Assembly: GCA_037501455.1 (NCBI GenBank)
Contig: CM074861.1
Span: forward strand, 96,325,001 to 96,389,000
Direction of reading: 5' to 3'
Length of the DNA: 64,000 nucleotides
Origin: Lantana camara
Taxonomy: Eukaryota > Streptophyta > Magnoliopsida > Lamiales > Verbenaceae
The position numbers and the translations under genes were made by a program. The notes under the pieces were generated by a model. That model made no database searches. It was not told the origin of the DNA and was given only the letters and a program-made list of their open reading frames with translations. Shown in pieces: positions 42,006-55,706 of the stretch; the first letter of the stretch is position 1, and the number at the start of each line of letters is the position of its first letter.

Positions 42006-45000
42006 CTAGCAAACACATTAAAGCTCTTCCCAAAGGACTTTTTTAACAAGTAGGTTTCCAACCCCTGATCTTTAAGAGAATCAGGTAAAGTCTGTCTCTT
42101 GTAATTTAGTCAGTCACTACTAGACCAAGACCCTTTGGGTCGATAAATGAATTAAATATGATATTATAGAATTTCATCAGTTAAAAAAAAATTTGGACAG
42201 GACTTATATAGTGATATTTGAGCACCATTAATATAGATGATACATTTATCAAATCGAAATCAAAATTAAAGTTTGCGATTCCTCAAATAACATGAAATTA
42301 AGAGTTTGATTACCTAAAGATTTTACCCCTATATTCTTTATACATATATATAAAATGTGTGTTGAATAGACATTAGATACCATACTGAAAATAATAGGGA
42401 AAATTGTTCATTTCATCCGCTTCAAATATCCGACTTGAAATCTTCGGGCATAGTTTGGGCTTTTATAAATGTAGGACTTTAATTTTTGATTTGGTGAAAT
42501 TATAGCAAAAAGGACTACCGGAATCTCCTTTGCCTTGCCGAAAATGATGATGTGTTGGCCGGAATGACACGTGGCAATCATATGTGGCAGCTTTTTTCCA
42601 TATCACAAAATTTTAAAAAATAATAATAATAAAAAAAGAGATCTAGTCTTTCTATATATAATTAAATAAATATGTATAAATATATATTTTACATACGGAC
42701 TGAAAATCAAAATCTTCATTCCTCCCTCTGGAACAATGAACATTGACTCCCAACCTCCCAGAAAGCTTGGTCGACAACTGCAATGGAGACTCGTACACCA
42801 CGTCATACACCTTCGACGTACATTTACTAATCGCACCGTCATATCATGTGGTTCTATTGGGAGGTTATTAGCTTAACCTTAACCTAACTAATTTAAGCTA
42901 ACTAATTACTAATCTAACTTGTAACTCTCAGCAAAGGCTTCTCCGCGGTCGGAGGAGGAGACGGAGTAAAAGGTGCAACCATAGGAATTTTTTCAAGGGA
43001 TGGTAAAATCTGTGCCGCCGATTCGACACGCGGCGTAAGTTAACGGTTTCCGGAGGCCGGAGCTTCGAGAAGTAGCAGACTAAGTGTTGCCGGTGGCGCC
43101 ACCCCCATAGCCGGTAAACTTGGTGCGGACCAGTGGTGAATGTGCGGGGGTGAATCGGAAAACCTCGATCTCTATATATACGGCTTTTATATAATTTATA
43201 TATTTAACATATATATAAGAACAAGTTTTGAATCACTCACAATTACAAATTATATGCCGGCCGTCTTTTAAATAATATTTGCTCTTTGGGCGAAAAAGTT
43301 GCCTCTCTCTCTCGATCCCACTCTTCTCTTCTTCCAAAATTTTTAGATTAAATTTTTCTCGCTTCACTACCGTCAAAGTTCATAGCTGCTTCCAACAGGC
43401 CATCCCAATCACCATCGTTGGCGCCGCCTATACACACACAATTGATACCCCACCCTCGGCTCTCCCAATTTCACAATCCATGGATGACAGTAATTCTTTG
43501 AACGCCGCTCAGTTCACCTACACATGAAAAATTTCAATGGTCCCCTGCTTTTAGCCCGTCAGGACAGCTTGATTCTCAGGTACCATTTAATATGTATTTG
43601 AGATCATTGAGTTTAGGTATGTGGTGGAGGAAGAGAAAGCGGACTTTTCATCTTCCAAGTTTACAGAAAATTTCTGTTCTCGCTATGAAAACCCTCTTTT
43701 CTCTATAAGTTTGGCAAGCATGGTATTAGGGTTATAATTGGGAATTTTTAGTAGAGTTTATGCAGGTGTTGGGTTTCATTAAATCGAGAGCTTAGATAGG
43801 TTTAACCTCGAGCTTATGAAATTTCTTCAATTTCAATAATTCAATTGCCTTTTCCTTTTTGGTTTTGTAGTCTTGTGCATTGGGCTTTTAGTGATTGGAA
43901 TTTCTGGGTAGGCTTACATTCTAATTAATTATTTGTTGCATATGTCTACAAGTGAATATCAAGATACATCCTGCTGATTAATTAGACTGCTTTATGCAGT
44001 ATCATTGTATAAACTCTAAAGGTGGATAATCTGTGGAAGCTTTGCACATCCTTACAACCAATAGTTTGCATATTAGTAAAAACCTAAGTTTTTTCATTTT
44101 TGTTGTGGAAGCTTCAATTTCTATTTGTGCATAAGTATTATTGTTCATCACAAATCTATTCGATAAATTTTGACTTCCATACTGTAGTAGACATTTTCGA
44201 TCAGTCAAATTGAAGTTTGCTACTCGAAAATCAGTATATATACTTTTGAAGTATTAGAAATATAAGTTTCTTTTCATTGAAACAAATAAGAACGAAGAAA
44301 AAAGCGAATAGAAGAGAACTCACACACCTGCTCATAATTCAGGGAGATTTTCTTTAAAAGTGTACTTTTAGGGAGTTTTTTATTATTTTAAATTATCCTG
44401 AGCATCTCACTCACAAGTATATCATTTCATGTGCAATGTGAGTAAAACCTAAAAGCCCAGCCCAAAAACAATTAGGTTAAAAACCGTGAAGCTTTGAGTC
44501 ACTTAATCAGTTATCACTTATTAGCCACACAAGACTCTTTATTTTCTTCGATCTCATCTCTGTAAGCTATTTCTTAGCAATTTTTTCTTCAATTTTGTCT
44601 CTCTTTCTCTCTCCCTCTCTCCTCTGATGAAAAGAGAGGTGGCTCATGGCGTTGCATGGCACTGGTTGACATGCATTGGACTTGCGGTTCAAAGTTTTCT
44701 TCGTTTGATGGTGTTTTTTTGCGTTTTGAGTTTTGAAGATTTAGGGAATGACAACAAAATTCAAATTTTGGAACAGAAAAAACAAAAATTTAATAAAAAT
44801 AGAAAATAAACAAAGGAAAAAAAATCATCGGTTAACCGACCAGTTTTTCCAGCCCTGAACTGGTTTGACTACCTCCGGTTCTAGGGGGTCATTCGGAGCG
44901 GGCCATGCACCTGTCACCAGTTGAACAAGTCGGGCTGGCCGGTCCGGTTCGGTTTTGAAAACACTATTTGTACCTAATATAGTATATGATGCGAGCAAAA

Positions 45001-45435
45001 GTGGTGAGAGCATAGAAGTAATGAGTGATTCATATAGTTGGCTAGCGTCTGTCGCTTCTAGGGTTGTAAATGTAATAGGATCAATATTAAAACGAGCCAA
45101 ACTTCATCCTGTTTTAACCAATGTTACTTATGTAGAGCTCCCTTATGTTTAAATCGTTTACGAAAAACACCTTCATACACCACAATCAATCAATCAATAA
45201 ATCATTCTTAATTTGTTCTTCCGGGTGGACGGAAGAGTTAATTACAGTCTCCCTTCCAAGCAGTTAGCCATTGATGGTATGCTCCTCTGAATAATCTATC
45301 AAATCTGTCCATATATTTACTCAAATAATCTATCAAATCTATCCATATATACAACATTACAATCCAATATACCAACATCGATAGCACCAAAAAAATAAAA
45401 AAAATAAAAAAAAAAACTGACAAGTCACCTACCTC
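42006..45435. other. AT-rich intergenic region with no secure gene
   Basis: No coding frame has convincing features. From 43279 a CT-rich, 5'-UTR-like stretch leads to ATG 43481 (MDDSNSLNAAQFTY), which is soon broken by TGA. Another frame continues SPAFSPSGQLDSQ to a possible donor at CAG/GTACCA (43579-43580). This could be a decayed first exon of an unidentified gene. Around 44830-44960 a CCGGTTCGGTTTT-type stretch resembles dispersed plant repeats. At 45290-45355 a short unit (AATAATCTATCAAATCT) is duplicated. The minus-strand frame 42842-42603 is not recognisable. Confidence 0.5.
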
Positions 45436-46427
45436 TGTGAAGCCCCAAAACAAGTCAGGTACGCGCGCCACGCGTGTGAGTTTTGAGAATTAAGATTTAT
45501 TTAATTCCTTTTGCTACCTAATTGCGCTATTTAATTCCCTTAATTTGAATGCTTGCAATTATATGATTAAATTTCTAATTTTCATAAATTCAAGTACGTC
45601 AGTGTATATTTAATTCCCGAGCATGATTTAAGTGATTTAACGTAACATGTATATATATATATATATATATGTATATAGGTACAGTGTTCTAGAAGAATAT
45701 GATGAAATGAAGTTGAATATATACATATATATATATTCATCTATGTCATGCATGCCAACTTGATATATCTCTAACTAGTAAATTCATAAATGGCAAGGGC
45801 TTAAGTGCAATTAACTTTTAATATCAAGACTTTTCATCCAACTTTAATTATATACAATGACTCATATAACTTATATACACATATACATACATCTCTTCTC
45901 ATTTCAACACACAAACACAAAGCACAAGCATTCCATTTCCTCTCCCTCTCCTTCGGTTGATCAAGCCAAGAAGCCAAGAGCCAAGTTTTCTTCCATCTTC
46001 TCCAAGGAATCATCACACAAACCTCATCTCTTCCTTTCTTCTTCTTTTTCTTCAAGCTAACCTCTGTGTGTATATATATATTTGATGACAATTTGAACTC
46101 TTGTTAAGGTTTGGTGATTATATGGAATAATTGAGAATATATGAAGCATATAGTTTTAAGTTAGTTTCATGTATTTCTAAACTTAGGTTTCATGAACTTT
46201 GACCATACATGATCTCTTGGAGCTTTAAGGGTTTTATGTTGGATTTTGATGAATCAAAGCATGTTTCTTTGGACTCTATATGCCTAAATGACATATATGA
46301 GTTATATACGTGTTATATGCTAGTTTTGAGGTGTTTAATTGTTGTAGTTTTGTGTGGGAATAGCTTGGGAGCTATTTTTCGAGCCTTGCACTGTTTTTTT
46401 CCCCTGTTTTTTAACCAGCGGCATGCT

Positions 46428-46546
46428 AAACGGCCATTTGGCCCCCTAGTTATAATACCAAACTCCCGTTTGGGCACCTTCTGTCTCACCCGAAAGCTTC
46501 TAAACGCCCGTTTCTGCTTTTAGTTCATTTTTCAAACGGTCGTTTA
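46428..46546. repeat. AAACG-NN-CGTTT palindrome cluster (solo LTR)
   Basis: Short dyads AAACGGCCATTT (46428-46439), AAACTCCCGTTT (near 46460), AAACGCCCGTTT (46502-46513) and AAACGGTCGTTT (46534-46545) follow CCCCTGTTT (46401-46409). After the cluster comes CTCCGATTGACCTGAAAATC. The position, 0.99-1.11 kb from the LTR start, equals that of the different palindromes in the other chromovirus LTRs. Confidence 0.7.
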
Positions 46547-47082
46547 CCCCCTCAAACATACTCCGATTGACCTGAAAATCGAATTATAGAAACTAAATTG
46601 AGTCTAGAGTATTCTACAATTGGAATCACCTCAATATCCTTTTTGGTTTGTGAGTTATAACCATTTTAATTTGGTGTCGCCACTTTGTCGAAAATCTGCA
46701 TTCACTCAACTTCAAGCTTACGCCATTTTCTCCTCGCTTTGAACCAGAATACGAGCCAGATATCATCAAAAAGGTATATTAGTCTAGTTTCATATACAAC
46801 AAACAAAACCTAATTCTAACTTCTAGAATTCAAGATATTCCAGTTTTCCTACAGCTTGTGCATTTCCAAAAACTATCAGCTTTTGCCAAACTTTGCCAAA
46901 ACCTATCTTCTTGCGTTCCTTTCACTCCATTGGCTCCCGTATGTGATTTATATGGAGTATATGCTTGCTTAATTGATAATTATGCTCTTATGTGACACTC
47001 CTTGGTCCTTACTTGCTTAAGTTTCATTGTTTGAATCCGTGCTTGATATATGAATTGACTTCGTTTGGGTAATTGAGCATAT

Positions 47083-49976
47083 GAACACGATCACACCATT
47101 CCATGACATTCTTATGCTTTATTTCATATTGAATCATGTTATAACACGATACATCACTTCATGAACATTGTCGTACGTCCTATTTGGTATCATATTGAGT
47201 CTCCTCTCACGAGTACACATTGTTTTCCCTTCTTGTACAGTCTATCTCCAGGGTGGAGATATCGTGATCAAATAGGCAGCCGGTATAACTCGCATCCTTG
47301 TTTCTTCATCTTCCAGGTGAGGGTGTTTTCCGTTCTAGTTATATATCAAACCCTATAACTCGTATGTGATTGTTTTGGCCAAAAACCCTATTATATATCT
47401 ATATTGCTTTAAAAGAATTATCGAGTAAATATCTTCAAGGAAATGCTCATTTTCAATAAAATGAGTTGCAATGGAATGAAATGATTTAATGACTTGAAAT
47501 GTTTTGGCGAGATATGCACATCATATTCATGTTATTGGGCCCGGGGAAAACATGGGCTTGGACACTGGCACGACATCGGGCCGTCGGGCAACCCCTTAAG
47601 ACGTAGTACCCCTTTGAGAATCTCTCACGCGACTGAGAAGCACAGAAGGTGAGTTATTCTTGAGCCGGTGGTAATCCCATAGAAGGAGCAGGTCGGAGTC
47701 ATGAGCCCCCAACTCAACATTTAACAAATGAATGGATGGCTCGGGTCTGCAGGCCTGACCATCACCCCGAGCAATTGGCTACACATGAAATGATTAAAAT
47801 GAAATGCAAGAAATGAATGAATGAAATGATCAATTGGCTTGCATGATCGCATTTTCAATAATTATAATTAAATGTTGTACACGGTTGGAGTTTGGTTGGA
47901 GAATGCATACGCTCACTCGCCGAGCCATAATTAATATTATTCATGAATTATGAACTTAATGGATTTAATATGAATTAGTCGTAAACCTAGAGTATTGCTC
48001 AACCACTTCATGTCCTTTTTTGGGAACTAACTTTAAATAAAACCTTGCTCGGGATTTATGACTTGCATATGTATATATATATATATAGCTCCTGCTCACT
48101 TAGTCTTCTAGAGACTGACCTCTCTTTCCACTCTTTCAGTTTTTTGCAGGTGGTGCTAGACGGGAGTCGAGTCATAGCCCTTTTGTTTAAATCACTTGTT
48201 ACACTCGAGTCACATTTCTCCATGTTATGATTCTTCGGTAACACTTTCTACATTCGAGCCTATGTGCCAATTATGATTCTTTATTATGGATTCGGGACAG
48301 ATTGCATGTGTAGTTGAACCCGTTGTTAGGATGCATGTTGGATTTTAATTATGTCATTAACTTGTTGGGCTTGTAGCCATTGTTGGAATTCATGTATGTA
48401 TCATTATTGCTTCCGTACCGCATTTTTGTTATTCTTGATTAATTGGTACAAGGTTAGATTCTGCCTAGCTAGGTTGTTCTTGTTTCGTCACCCGTTCGCT
48501 ATGGGTCCGGTTCATGCTTGAACATGATCACAAAATTCCATGACATTCTTATGCTTTATTTCATATTAAATCATGTTATAACACGATACACCACTTCATG
48601 AACATTGTCATGCATCCTATTTGGTATCATATTGAGTCTCCTCTCACAAGTACACATTGTTTTCCCTTCTTATACAGTTCATCTCCAGGGCGGAGATATC
48701 ATGATCAAATAGGTAGCCGGTATAACTCGTATCCTTGTTTCGTCGTTTTCCAGGTGAGGGTGTTTTTCGTTCTAGTTATGTATCAAACCCTATAACTCGC
48801 ATGTGATTGTTTTGGCCAAAAACCCTATTGTATATCTATATTGCTTTCAAAGAATTATCGAGTAAATGTCTTCAAGGAAATGCCCATTTTCAATGAAATG
48901 AGTTGCAATGGAATGAAATGATTTAATAACTTAAAATGTTTTGGCGAGATATGCACATCATGTTCATGTTATTGGGCCCGGGAAAAACGTGGGCTTAGAC
49001 ACCGACACGATATCAGGCCGTCGGGCAACCCCTTAGCACGTAGTACCCTTTGAGAATCTCTCACATGACCGAGAAGCATGGAAGGTGAGTTATTCTTGAG
49101 CCGGTGGTAATCCCATCGAAGAAGCGGGTCGGAGTCATGAGCCCGCGACTCAACATTTAACAAATGAATGGATGGTTCGGGTCTGCAGGCCTGACCATCA
49201 CCCCGGAGGAAGAAGGTTGGATTGTATTCACACATGAAATGATTGAAATGAAATGCAAGAAATGAATGAATAAAATAATCAACTGGCTTGCATGATCGCG
49301 TTTTCAATAATTACAATTAAATGTTATACATGGTCGGAGTTTGGATGGAGAATCCGCGTTCTCACTCGCCGAGCCATAATTAATGTTATTCATGAATTAT
49401 GAACTTAATGGATTTAATATGAATTAGTCGTAATCCTCGAGCATTGCTCAACCACTTCATGCCCTTTTGTGGGAACTAACTTTAAATAAAACCTTGCTCG
49501 GGATTTATGACTTGCATGTGTATGTTTTTATATATATATGTATAGCTCCTGCTCACTCAGTCTTCTAGAGACTGGCCCCTCTTTCCACTCTTTCAATTTT
49601 TTGCAGGTGGTGCTAGGCGGGAGTCGAGTCATAGCCCTTTTGCTTGAGTCACTTGTACACTCTAGTCACATTTCTCCATGTTATGATTCTTTTGTAACAC
49701 TTTCTGTATTCGAGCCTGTGTGCCAATTATGATTCTTTATTATAGATTCGGGACAGGTTGCATGCATATTTGAACCCGTTGTTAGGATTGATGTTGGAAT
49801 TTAATTATGTCATGAAATTATTGGGCTTGTAGCCATTGTTGGAATTCATGTATGTATCATTATTGCTTCCGCACCGCATTTTTGTTATTTTTCATTAATT
49901 GGTACAGGGTTAGATTTCGCCTAGCTAGGTTGTTCTTGTTTTGTCACCCGTTCGCTATGGGTCCGGTTCATGCTTG
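47083..49976 (+). repeat. Tandem duplication inside the solo LTR
   Basis: Bases 47083-48519 are repeated as 48520 to about 49976. The copies look about 90-95% identical by eye and include the GAACAYGATCACA start, the LTR landmark CGGGCAACCCCTTA, the CAGTC hairpin and the GGTGCTAGRCGGGAGTCG block. Their divergence suggests the duplication is not recent. Confidence 0.85.
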
Positions 49977-50052
49977 GATTATCCATTTCATATGTGGACT
50001 AGACCTATAGTGCGGGGGATGTGGCGCCTATCGTCACGGGTGTTACAACCTC

Positions 50053-50829
50053 CAATGATAACAAATGCCCCCTGTAGGAGATCGCTAATTAGAGTCATAC
50101 GTCAACCCATGTTTTCCCGAATCCTTTTGCTCACATTGCCTCGAATCCCTTCCCAATGAAACTGGCCAATGGGGAAATAGTAAATCTTTCTAAGTTATAT
50201 TGTATATTAGAATACTTAATAGGAGGGAGAAAGAAATTGAGGGAGTGGGGGGAGGTCTTCATCATGATAATATTTAATTGTCATTCTCATAATATTTAAT
50301 TGTCATTCTCATAGATGTCCTTGTGAGATAAGCAACTAAAATTAAGATTCCTATTTGCGACTAAAAAACAGAGTATATTGCACATAGGGTCAATCCATAG
50401 AGACTCATCGATTTATTTCTATTAATTCAGAGAAAATTCACGAAAAACAACTAAAAATAGGGGATTTTAAGCTAACATAAGAGCATGCAATTAAAATAAA
50501 TAACTAAAATTAAATAGCTGACTAAGAAAATCGAATGAGAACAAAGATAAATCAACCAGGGGGAAAAGCTATCTAGCCAGGGATATTCTATTCATATTGT
50601 CATATTAATCACCAACTCAAAGATAAACTCAATCAATTCAAATAGATTGACCATAGTTGATGGAGACAGTTGACTCAACCTCGTTTTTAATTAGTTTTTC
50701 GGATAACCTAGAGACACTCGAAAGTTATCTTTCTTTTACCAATTCACAACCCTAAGAGACACTCAAAAGTTATCTTCTCTTACCAATTCACAACCTTAAT
50801 AGACACTCGAAAGGATTTAATGAATTCGT
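50053..50829. other. Intergenic stretch, possible old LTR remnant
   Basis: No gene is visible. The unit TATTTAATTGTCATTCTCAT is duplicated near 50270-50312. The part from about 50380 (GGGTCAATCCATAGAGACT, then AGCCAGGGATATTC and repeated GACACTCGAAAG boxes) resembles LTR-type dispersed plant repeats, but no ends or TSD could be defined. It runs to TTCGT, the left TSD copy of the solo copia LTR. Confidence 0.45.
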
Positions 50830-53800
50830 TGTTGGGAAAAACCCGAAAAGATAACGCAACAAAATTTAAAATTTTTCCCAAAAGCAAGGTCTAGACTTGC
50901 AATTCCTATTTCTGTTTAGTAGGGATTCAAGAACTTACTTAGGTCGAGGCTTTCTTAACACGTTATGAGCCGCCCTCAAACGCACTTCAAGCGGCAAGTC
51001 CCATGAGCTTTTTTCGAATCTTTCAAGACTCCACGATAGCAGCTCTTTGGAGTTAATCCACACCAACCTCAATCACAATCTAAACAGGGAGGATACTAGT
51101 TCTATGTTTAGTGTTTTGGCTCTAGGGTTTGTGTGATATAATCTGGAGAAGGAGAATTTTGCTATCACTCTTCAAGGGGTTCGAAATTCTTGTATATATA
51201 GCTGTAGGGGTTCGAACCCCTCTTCCTTGGAGAGAAAGACTATCTATTTTGACCAAAAGTCTCATTTTAACCAATTTAACTTGCAAGAAATAATATCTAA
51301 CTCTTTTAGATATTTTATTTAATTATTTATTTATTCATAATAAACAATTTGATGCTAATAATTAATTAATTCACAATTAATTATTTATTAGACTTAATAT
51401 CTCCAAATGAGGACTTTAATACTAATTTATAATCAAATTAAAGTCTATTAAATAATTAATCAATATTAATTATTTAATCCATCACAATGTGACATGTGTC
51501 ATGCACGGACACGTGTCCCACACGTGTGCTTCATACGTGAGGTCCCTTTTCAACTCTTCGTTGGTTCGATCAATTCATTTAATCCATTCAAGCCTCAACC
51601 CTCGTGACCGGGCATTTGTGTGTGACCCTCTAGGTTCTTAATTCAATTAGCAGTGACGAACCCTAATAATCTCAATCTTAAAGTTAAGTTCATTTCATAT
51701 CCATTTGATCTCGATATAAGAAATCCATTTCTTGATCTCGATCCACTGTCTCCTGGATGGCATATAAATGACTTACACAATAAGAGATCAACTTACTAAT
51801 GCAAATGTAGTCCTTTATCAATTCTCATATGCTTCCATGTGCTACTTGTGCAGCCCTAGCATAAGCCTTGAATCAGTTGTCTCTGGAGACATCCTTTAAA
51901 GCTTATACCTAAGACTACAGAGTTAGCTCACAAAGCATCGATGGAATCTGAAGTCTAAGAACTACTGAATCACATCAATGACTTGTGAGATATTTCCTAA
52001 TCTGGAAGTTTCTATTTCCAGAAATAGAAACTTCCTTTTTCCATTTAGGAATCTTCTCACATGGGATACCTCAGTATACCTACTTAGAATAAGTAAGCAC
52101 CCCTATGTATCACACACGTATCATGTAGCACCCGGAACGCAAGGTAGCCACATCCCCCGCACTATAGTTCAATCCACATATGGAATGGGCGATCCATACA
52201 TGAACCAAGCCTATAGCAAATGGGAGACAATAAAAAAAATGACTTACTAGCTAGGCGGGACTAACCCTCAATTAGTTACAACAATGCACAAAGGATATCG
52301 CGGAAGCATAATAATATACACTACCATTGATTCAGTCCAGTTTCATTATCTATATATATATACAATTCCCAACTTCTCCAATAACAAGTCATAATATACG
52401 TAGATACCCAAAACAATTCATAAGTAAGAGATATTCATCAATAAATACATGAAAGTGATAAGTATAAGTGTTAGACCCAAAGTAAAAGACAGACTCAATC
52501 CCGCCTAACACGCACCCTGCAAACCTGAAAATGTGAGGTGTCAGTCTACGAAAGACTGAGTAAGGGGTTTATAATTATAAGCGCAATTGGCATGCAAGCT
52601 ATAATCTCGGGTAATTTTTTATAAAGGAAACAATATAAATTCAAATATCGAAGTAATTCTCGCCCAGGATTACAACTATCCAATTTACAATTTCAATCAA
52701 TCAGTGGCCCGGTGAGTGAGGGCAAATCTCCAACCTTTCTCCGACTATGTACAATAATTTAATTATTCAATGATTAGGTGATCAAGCAATCAATTACAGT
52801 GCATAATTAGCAGTTTCAACAAACCCTTCTTCCTCCGGGTGATGGCGGGTTTACAAGGCCCAACCATCCAATCAGATGAGGGGAGCGCGAACACTCAAAC
52901 CCTTGGGTTCTATCATCCAACCAAACCTCCTGGTGTACTCAGAGTTCATCCCCATGATGTGAGGGAGTGCAAGAGTAACCCATCAGCCCTTGCTTTCCCG
53001 GTTGGCTCAAAACACTACCCTCGGGCCCATAGTGAACAATCATGATACTCGCCCAATACACGATCAATCAATCAATCGGTATAATTCGGTAATTTAATTG
53101 AAATTTAATAAAGTTTTGGAAAATTACAGATATATAGATACATTTTGGCCGAAAGATCACATAGGGTTGTAAAGGTTCTATATATCTAGAAATTAAACCT
53201 CACCTGATGAGCGATGGAACAAGATAAGGATACAGGAAATGTCCATACGATCGATAATCTCCGCCCTGGAGAAAAACTGGACAAGAAAAGAAATAACGGG
53301 AACTCGTGAGACGAGACTCAATATGAGACCAAGTATGACACACGGTCACGCTCATGTAAATAAATAAACTAGCAATCAAGTGACACTTAGCATGTATGAA
53401 AACCAAATAACACCTAAGAGGTGAAATTCATATCAAGGAATCATGTATTCATATTATTCAATTATTTCAAGTTCAATTCATACAGGGCATGGAGTCACAC
53501 AATCATGTTTGAGCAATTAAGTACCAAGAAGTGTCACATAAGAAAACATATAATTCACATATGGGAGCCAAGAGAGTGAAAGGAAAGCAAGATGAGAGGT
53601 TTTGGTGAAGTTGGGCAAAATCCGATAATATTCGGAAACGTACATGCTGTAGGAAAACTGGAATATCTTGAGTTATAGAAGTTGGAATTGAGTTTTACTT
53701 ATTTGATATGAAACTAGACACAAAGATCTTTCCGAGGAAATAAGGCTCGTATTCTAGTTCAAAACGAGGAGAAAATGGCATACGCTCGAACTTAGGTGAA

Positions 53801-53951
53801 TGCAGTTTGTCGGTGAAGTGGCGACATCAAAAAGAATTGATTATATCTCAAAAATGATGAAAGATATTGAGATGATTCTAATCAGGTTGTTCTAGACATT
53901 AAGAGGTTTCCAACGGTTTAAAAATCAGGTTAATTGGAGCTTGGATGAGGG

Positions 53952-54074
53952 TATCGCGGCCGTGACAAATTTGTACTGAAAAGCTGTCGCGCCGCGAAGG
54001 AAAAATAGCAAGTTCTCGAGTTGTTGGTCGTAGCCGCGACCAGAAATGGTCTCGAAACGGTCGCGGGCGCGACC
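53952..54074 (-). repeat. GTCGCG palindrome cluster (nested solo LTR)
   Basis: GGTCGCGGGCGCGACC (54059-54074), GGTCGTAGCCGCGACC (54026-54041), GTCGCGCCGCGA (53986-53997) and TATCGCGGCCGTGA (53952-53965) lie together. On the LTR strand they follow CCCCTGTTT (plus-strand AAACAGGGG at 54114-54122) and precede CTCCAATTAACCTGATTTTT. The place in the LTR (about 1.05-1.17 kb from its start) equals that in the other families. Confidence 0.75.
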
Positions 54075-54430
54075 TTCAAATCCAGCAGCAACGATGGCAT
54101 CGAAAAATAGGGGAAACAGGGGTAATACATGGGATTTTGGCTCCCAAACGATCCAAAACCAAACCAATGCAAGAAATCAACTCAAAACTAACACATAACA
54201 TGTATATGGTTCATATATGTCATTTAGGCAACAAAAGAGCAAAGAATATATGCATTAATTCATCAAAATTACTCATGAAATCCTTAAATATATAAATGAT
54301 CAACCATACTCCAATTTTCATGAAATCAAATTATTTAAGCATGATATTAGCTCAAGATCAACACCTATGCTTCATACTAACTCATGAAAGCATAAGAATC
54401 AAAAAACCCTAACAAATATTCAAACTTCAT

Positions 54431-54435
<5 letters not shown>

Positions 54436-54514
<79 letters not shown>
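54436..54514. repeat. (CA)n(TA)n microsatellite
   Basis: About 13 CA units pass directly into about 26 TA units. It lies within the nested solo LTR. Confidence 0.95.
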
Positions 54515-54518
<4 letters not shown>

Positions 54519-55706
54519 CATAGCTCGCCTTATTGAAGATGATGGAAAGGAGAAAGGTAGAGATGAAGTTGTGTGATGATTTCCTTGGAGAAAATGGAAT
54601 AAATTCTTGGCCTTACTTCCTAGAATTGGATCAAGATGGAGGGAGAAGGAAATGGAGATGTTTGTGCTTGTTCTTGTATGAAAAATAAAGAAGAAAATGT
54701 ATGTATATGTGTATATATGTTATATCGTGATTGAGGGAGGGAGAAGTATGGGAAATTGCTATCAAGTCCTTGACAAATTTAAGTTATGCAATTAACTTCT
54801 AAACTTATAAAAGTGATCAATTTAGTTCAATTCATTCCATGCAATTAGGTCCTTAAGTTATGAAAATGATCAAGTAAGTACAATTAAGCAATTAGGACGT
54901 GTTCGATAATTAATTCACGTATCAATTAAATACAATCATGCGATATTTCTCAAGTTGATACAAATTTCACATATTTCCACATAACATGTAGGAATATAAT
55001 TCATATAATATCATGAAATGGACACTTAAGAAACAAAAGAATTAAAATAAATCCTATCTCTCGGAAACTCACACGCGTGGTGCGCGTACCTGCACGACTG
55101 AAAAATTGGGGCGTTACATATCAACAATACAGTTTGCACCCCATAAAACATGGTGGTCCTTTATAAGGGCGCGATTACACGAGCAAGCCTCGAACGAGTC
55201 ATATCGATACTCCCACTGTTTTTTGGGTTCATAGGCTTGGAGTAATTTCTAATCATGACTTATGTGATTTAGGGCTCGTTTCATGAAGCACTTCGCCTAA
55301 GTGATAGAGTCTTATAAGCCATTAAGATTAGGGGAGTTCTTATACATGCGTAGAAAGTAATCATACAATCAAACAAGGGCATATAAAGAAGTGTTGCCTC
55401 AATTCGTTTATTATTCAAAGATTCTTTGTGATTTACAAAAGGAAAAGTACAAAGGGGATTATTACATCGGCTCTATGGGCACTATTCCTAACATTCGCAA
55501 CACTAAAAATAATAAAAATACCAACCTTAATCAGCCAAGTCGTGACACACGTAAAATTTAAATTAGATTATCAAATCTCTTAGTGAAATTGAAACTCTAT
55601 CGCTAAAACCCTATCACTAATTTACCACATTATATGAAGCATCTAATATATACATATTAAATAACATGAATATTATATGCAATTAAATACAACCTACAGA
55701 TCATGC

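Larger units (their letters stand above)
45436..50047 (+). mobile_element. Solo chromovirus LTR with internal tandem duplication
   Basis: It starts TGTGAAGCCCC (a changed TGTAACGCCCC), has the CACGCGTGTGAG block seen in related LTRs, and ends GGGGGATGTGGCGCC...GGTGTTACA. ACCTC flanks it (45431-45435 and 50048-50052). No PBS, gag or pol is present, so it is a solo LTR left by LTR-LTR recombination. Its 4.6 kb is inflated by a tandem duplication of about 1.44 kb; without it the LTR would be near 3.2 kb, close to the 2,995-bp solo LTR at 52124. An AT microsatellite lies at 45649-45670. Confidence 0.88.
52124..55118 (-). mobile_element. Solo chromovirus LTR nested in the solo copia LTR
   Basis: On the minus strand it starts TGTAACGCCCCAATTTT (55118) and ends GGGTGCTACA (52124), 2,995 bp. 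TATCA flanks it (52119-52123 and 55119-55123), a perfect 5-bp TSD. The GTACGCGCACCACGCGTGTG block near its start and the GTGCGGGGGATGTGGC block near its end match the other chromovirus LTRs, most closely 45436-50047. No internal domain is present. The minus-strand CAGTCT-TTCGT-AGACTG hairpin is at 52542-52558. Confidence 0.9.
50830..55493 (-). mobile_element. Solo copia LTR, diverged member of the copia-1/2 family, interrupted
   Basis: On the minus strand it starts TGTTAGGAATAGTGCCC (55493 leftwards) and ends CCCAACA (50830). Flanks are TTCGT (50825-50829) and TTCGC (55494-55498), a 5-bp TSD with one change. Without the nested LTR (52124-55118 plus one TATCA) it is about 1.66 kb, shorter than the 1.95 kb of copia-1/2. 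It shares the terminal boxes, remnants of the G-box array (about 51487-51545) and the TTAATTAATT palindrome. No internal region is present. Confidence 0.88.

Noticed and set aside
44955..45152. 65-codon plus-strand frame near a possible gene remnant
   Set aside because: No recognisable domain and no splice or promoter context; treated as chance.
45440..45480. CACGCG words at chromovirus LTR starts as FHY3/FAR1 binding sites, linked to the FRS gene at the left
   Set aside because: The visible word is CACGCGT rather than the reported CACGCGC core, and adjacency to a broken FRS copy is not evidence.
45436..50047. Two adjacent LTRs with a missing internal region
   Set aside because: Only one LTR start and one LTR end are present, with one matching TSD pair; the repetition is internal, so a duplicated solo LTR explains it better.
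54436..54514. (CA)n(TA)n tract as a possible functional Z-DNA or regulatory site
   Set aside because: An ordinary microsatellite; nothing else supports a function.
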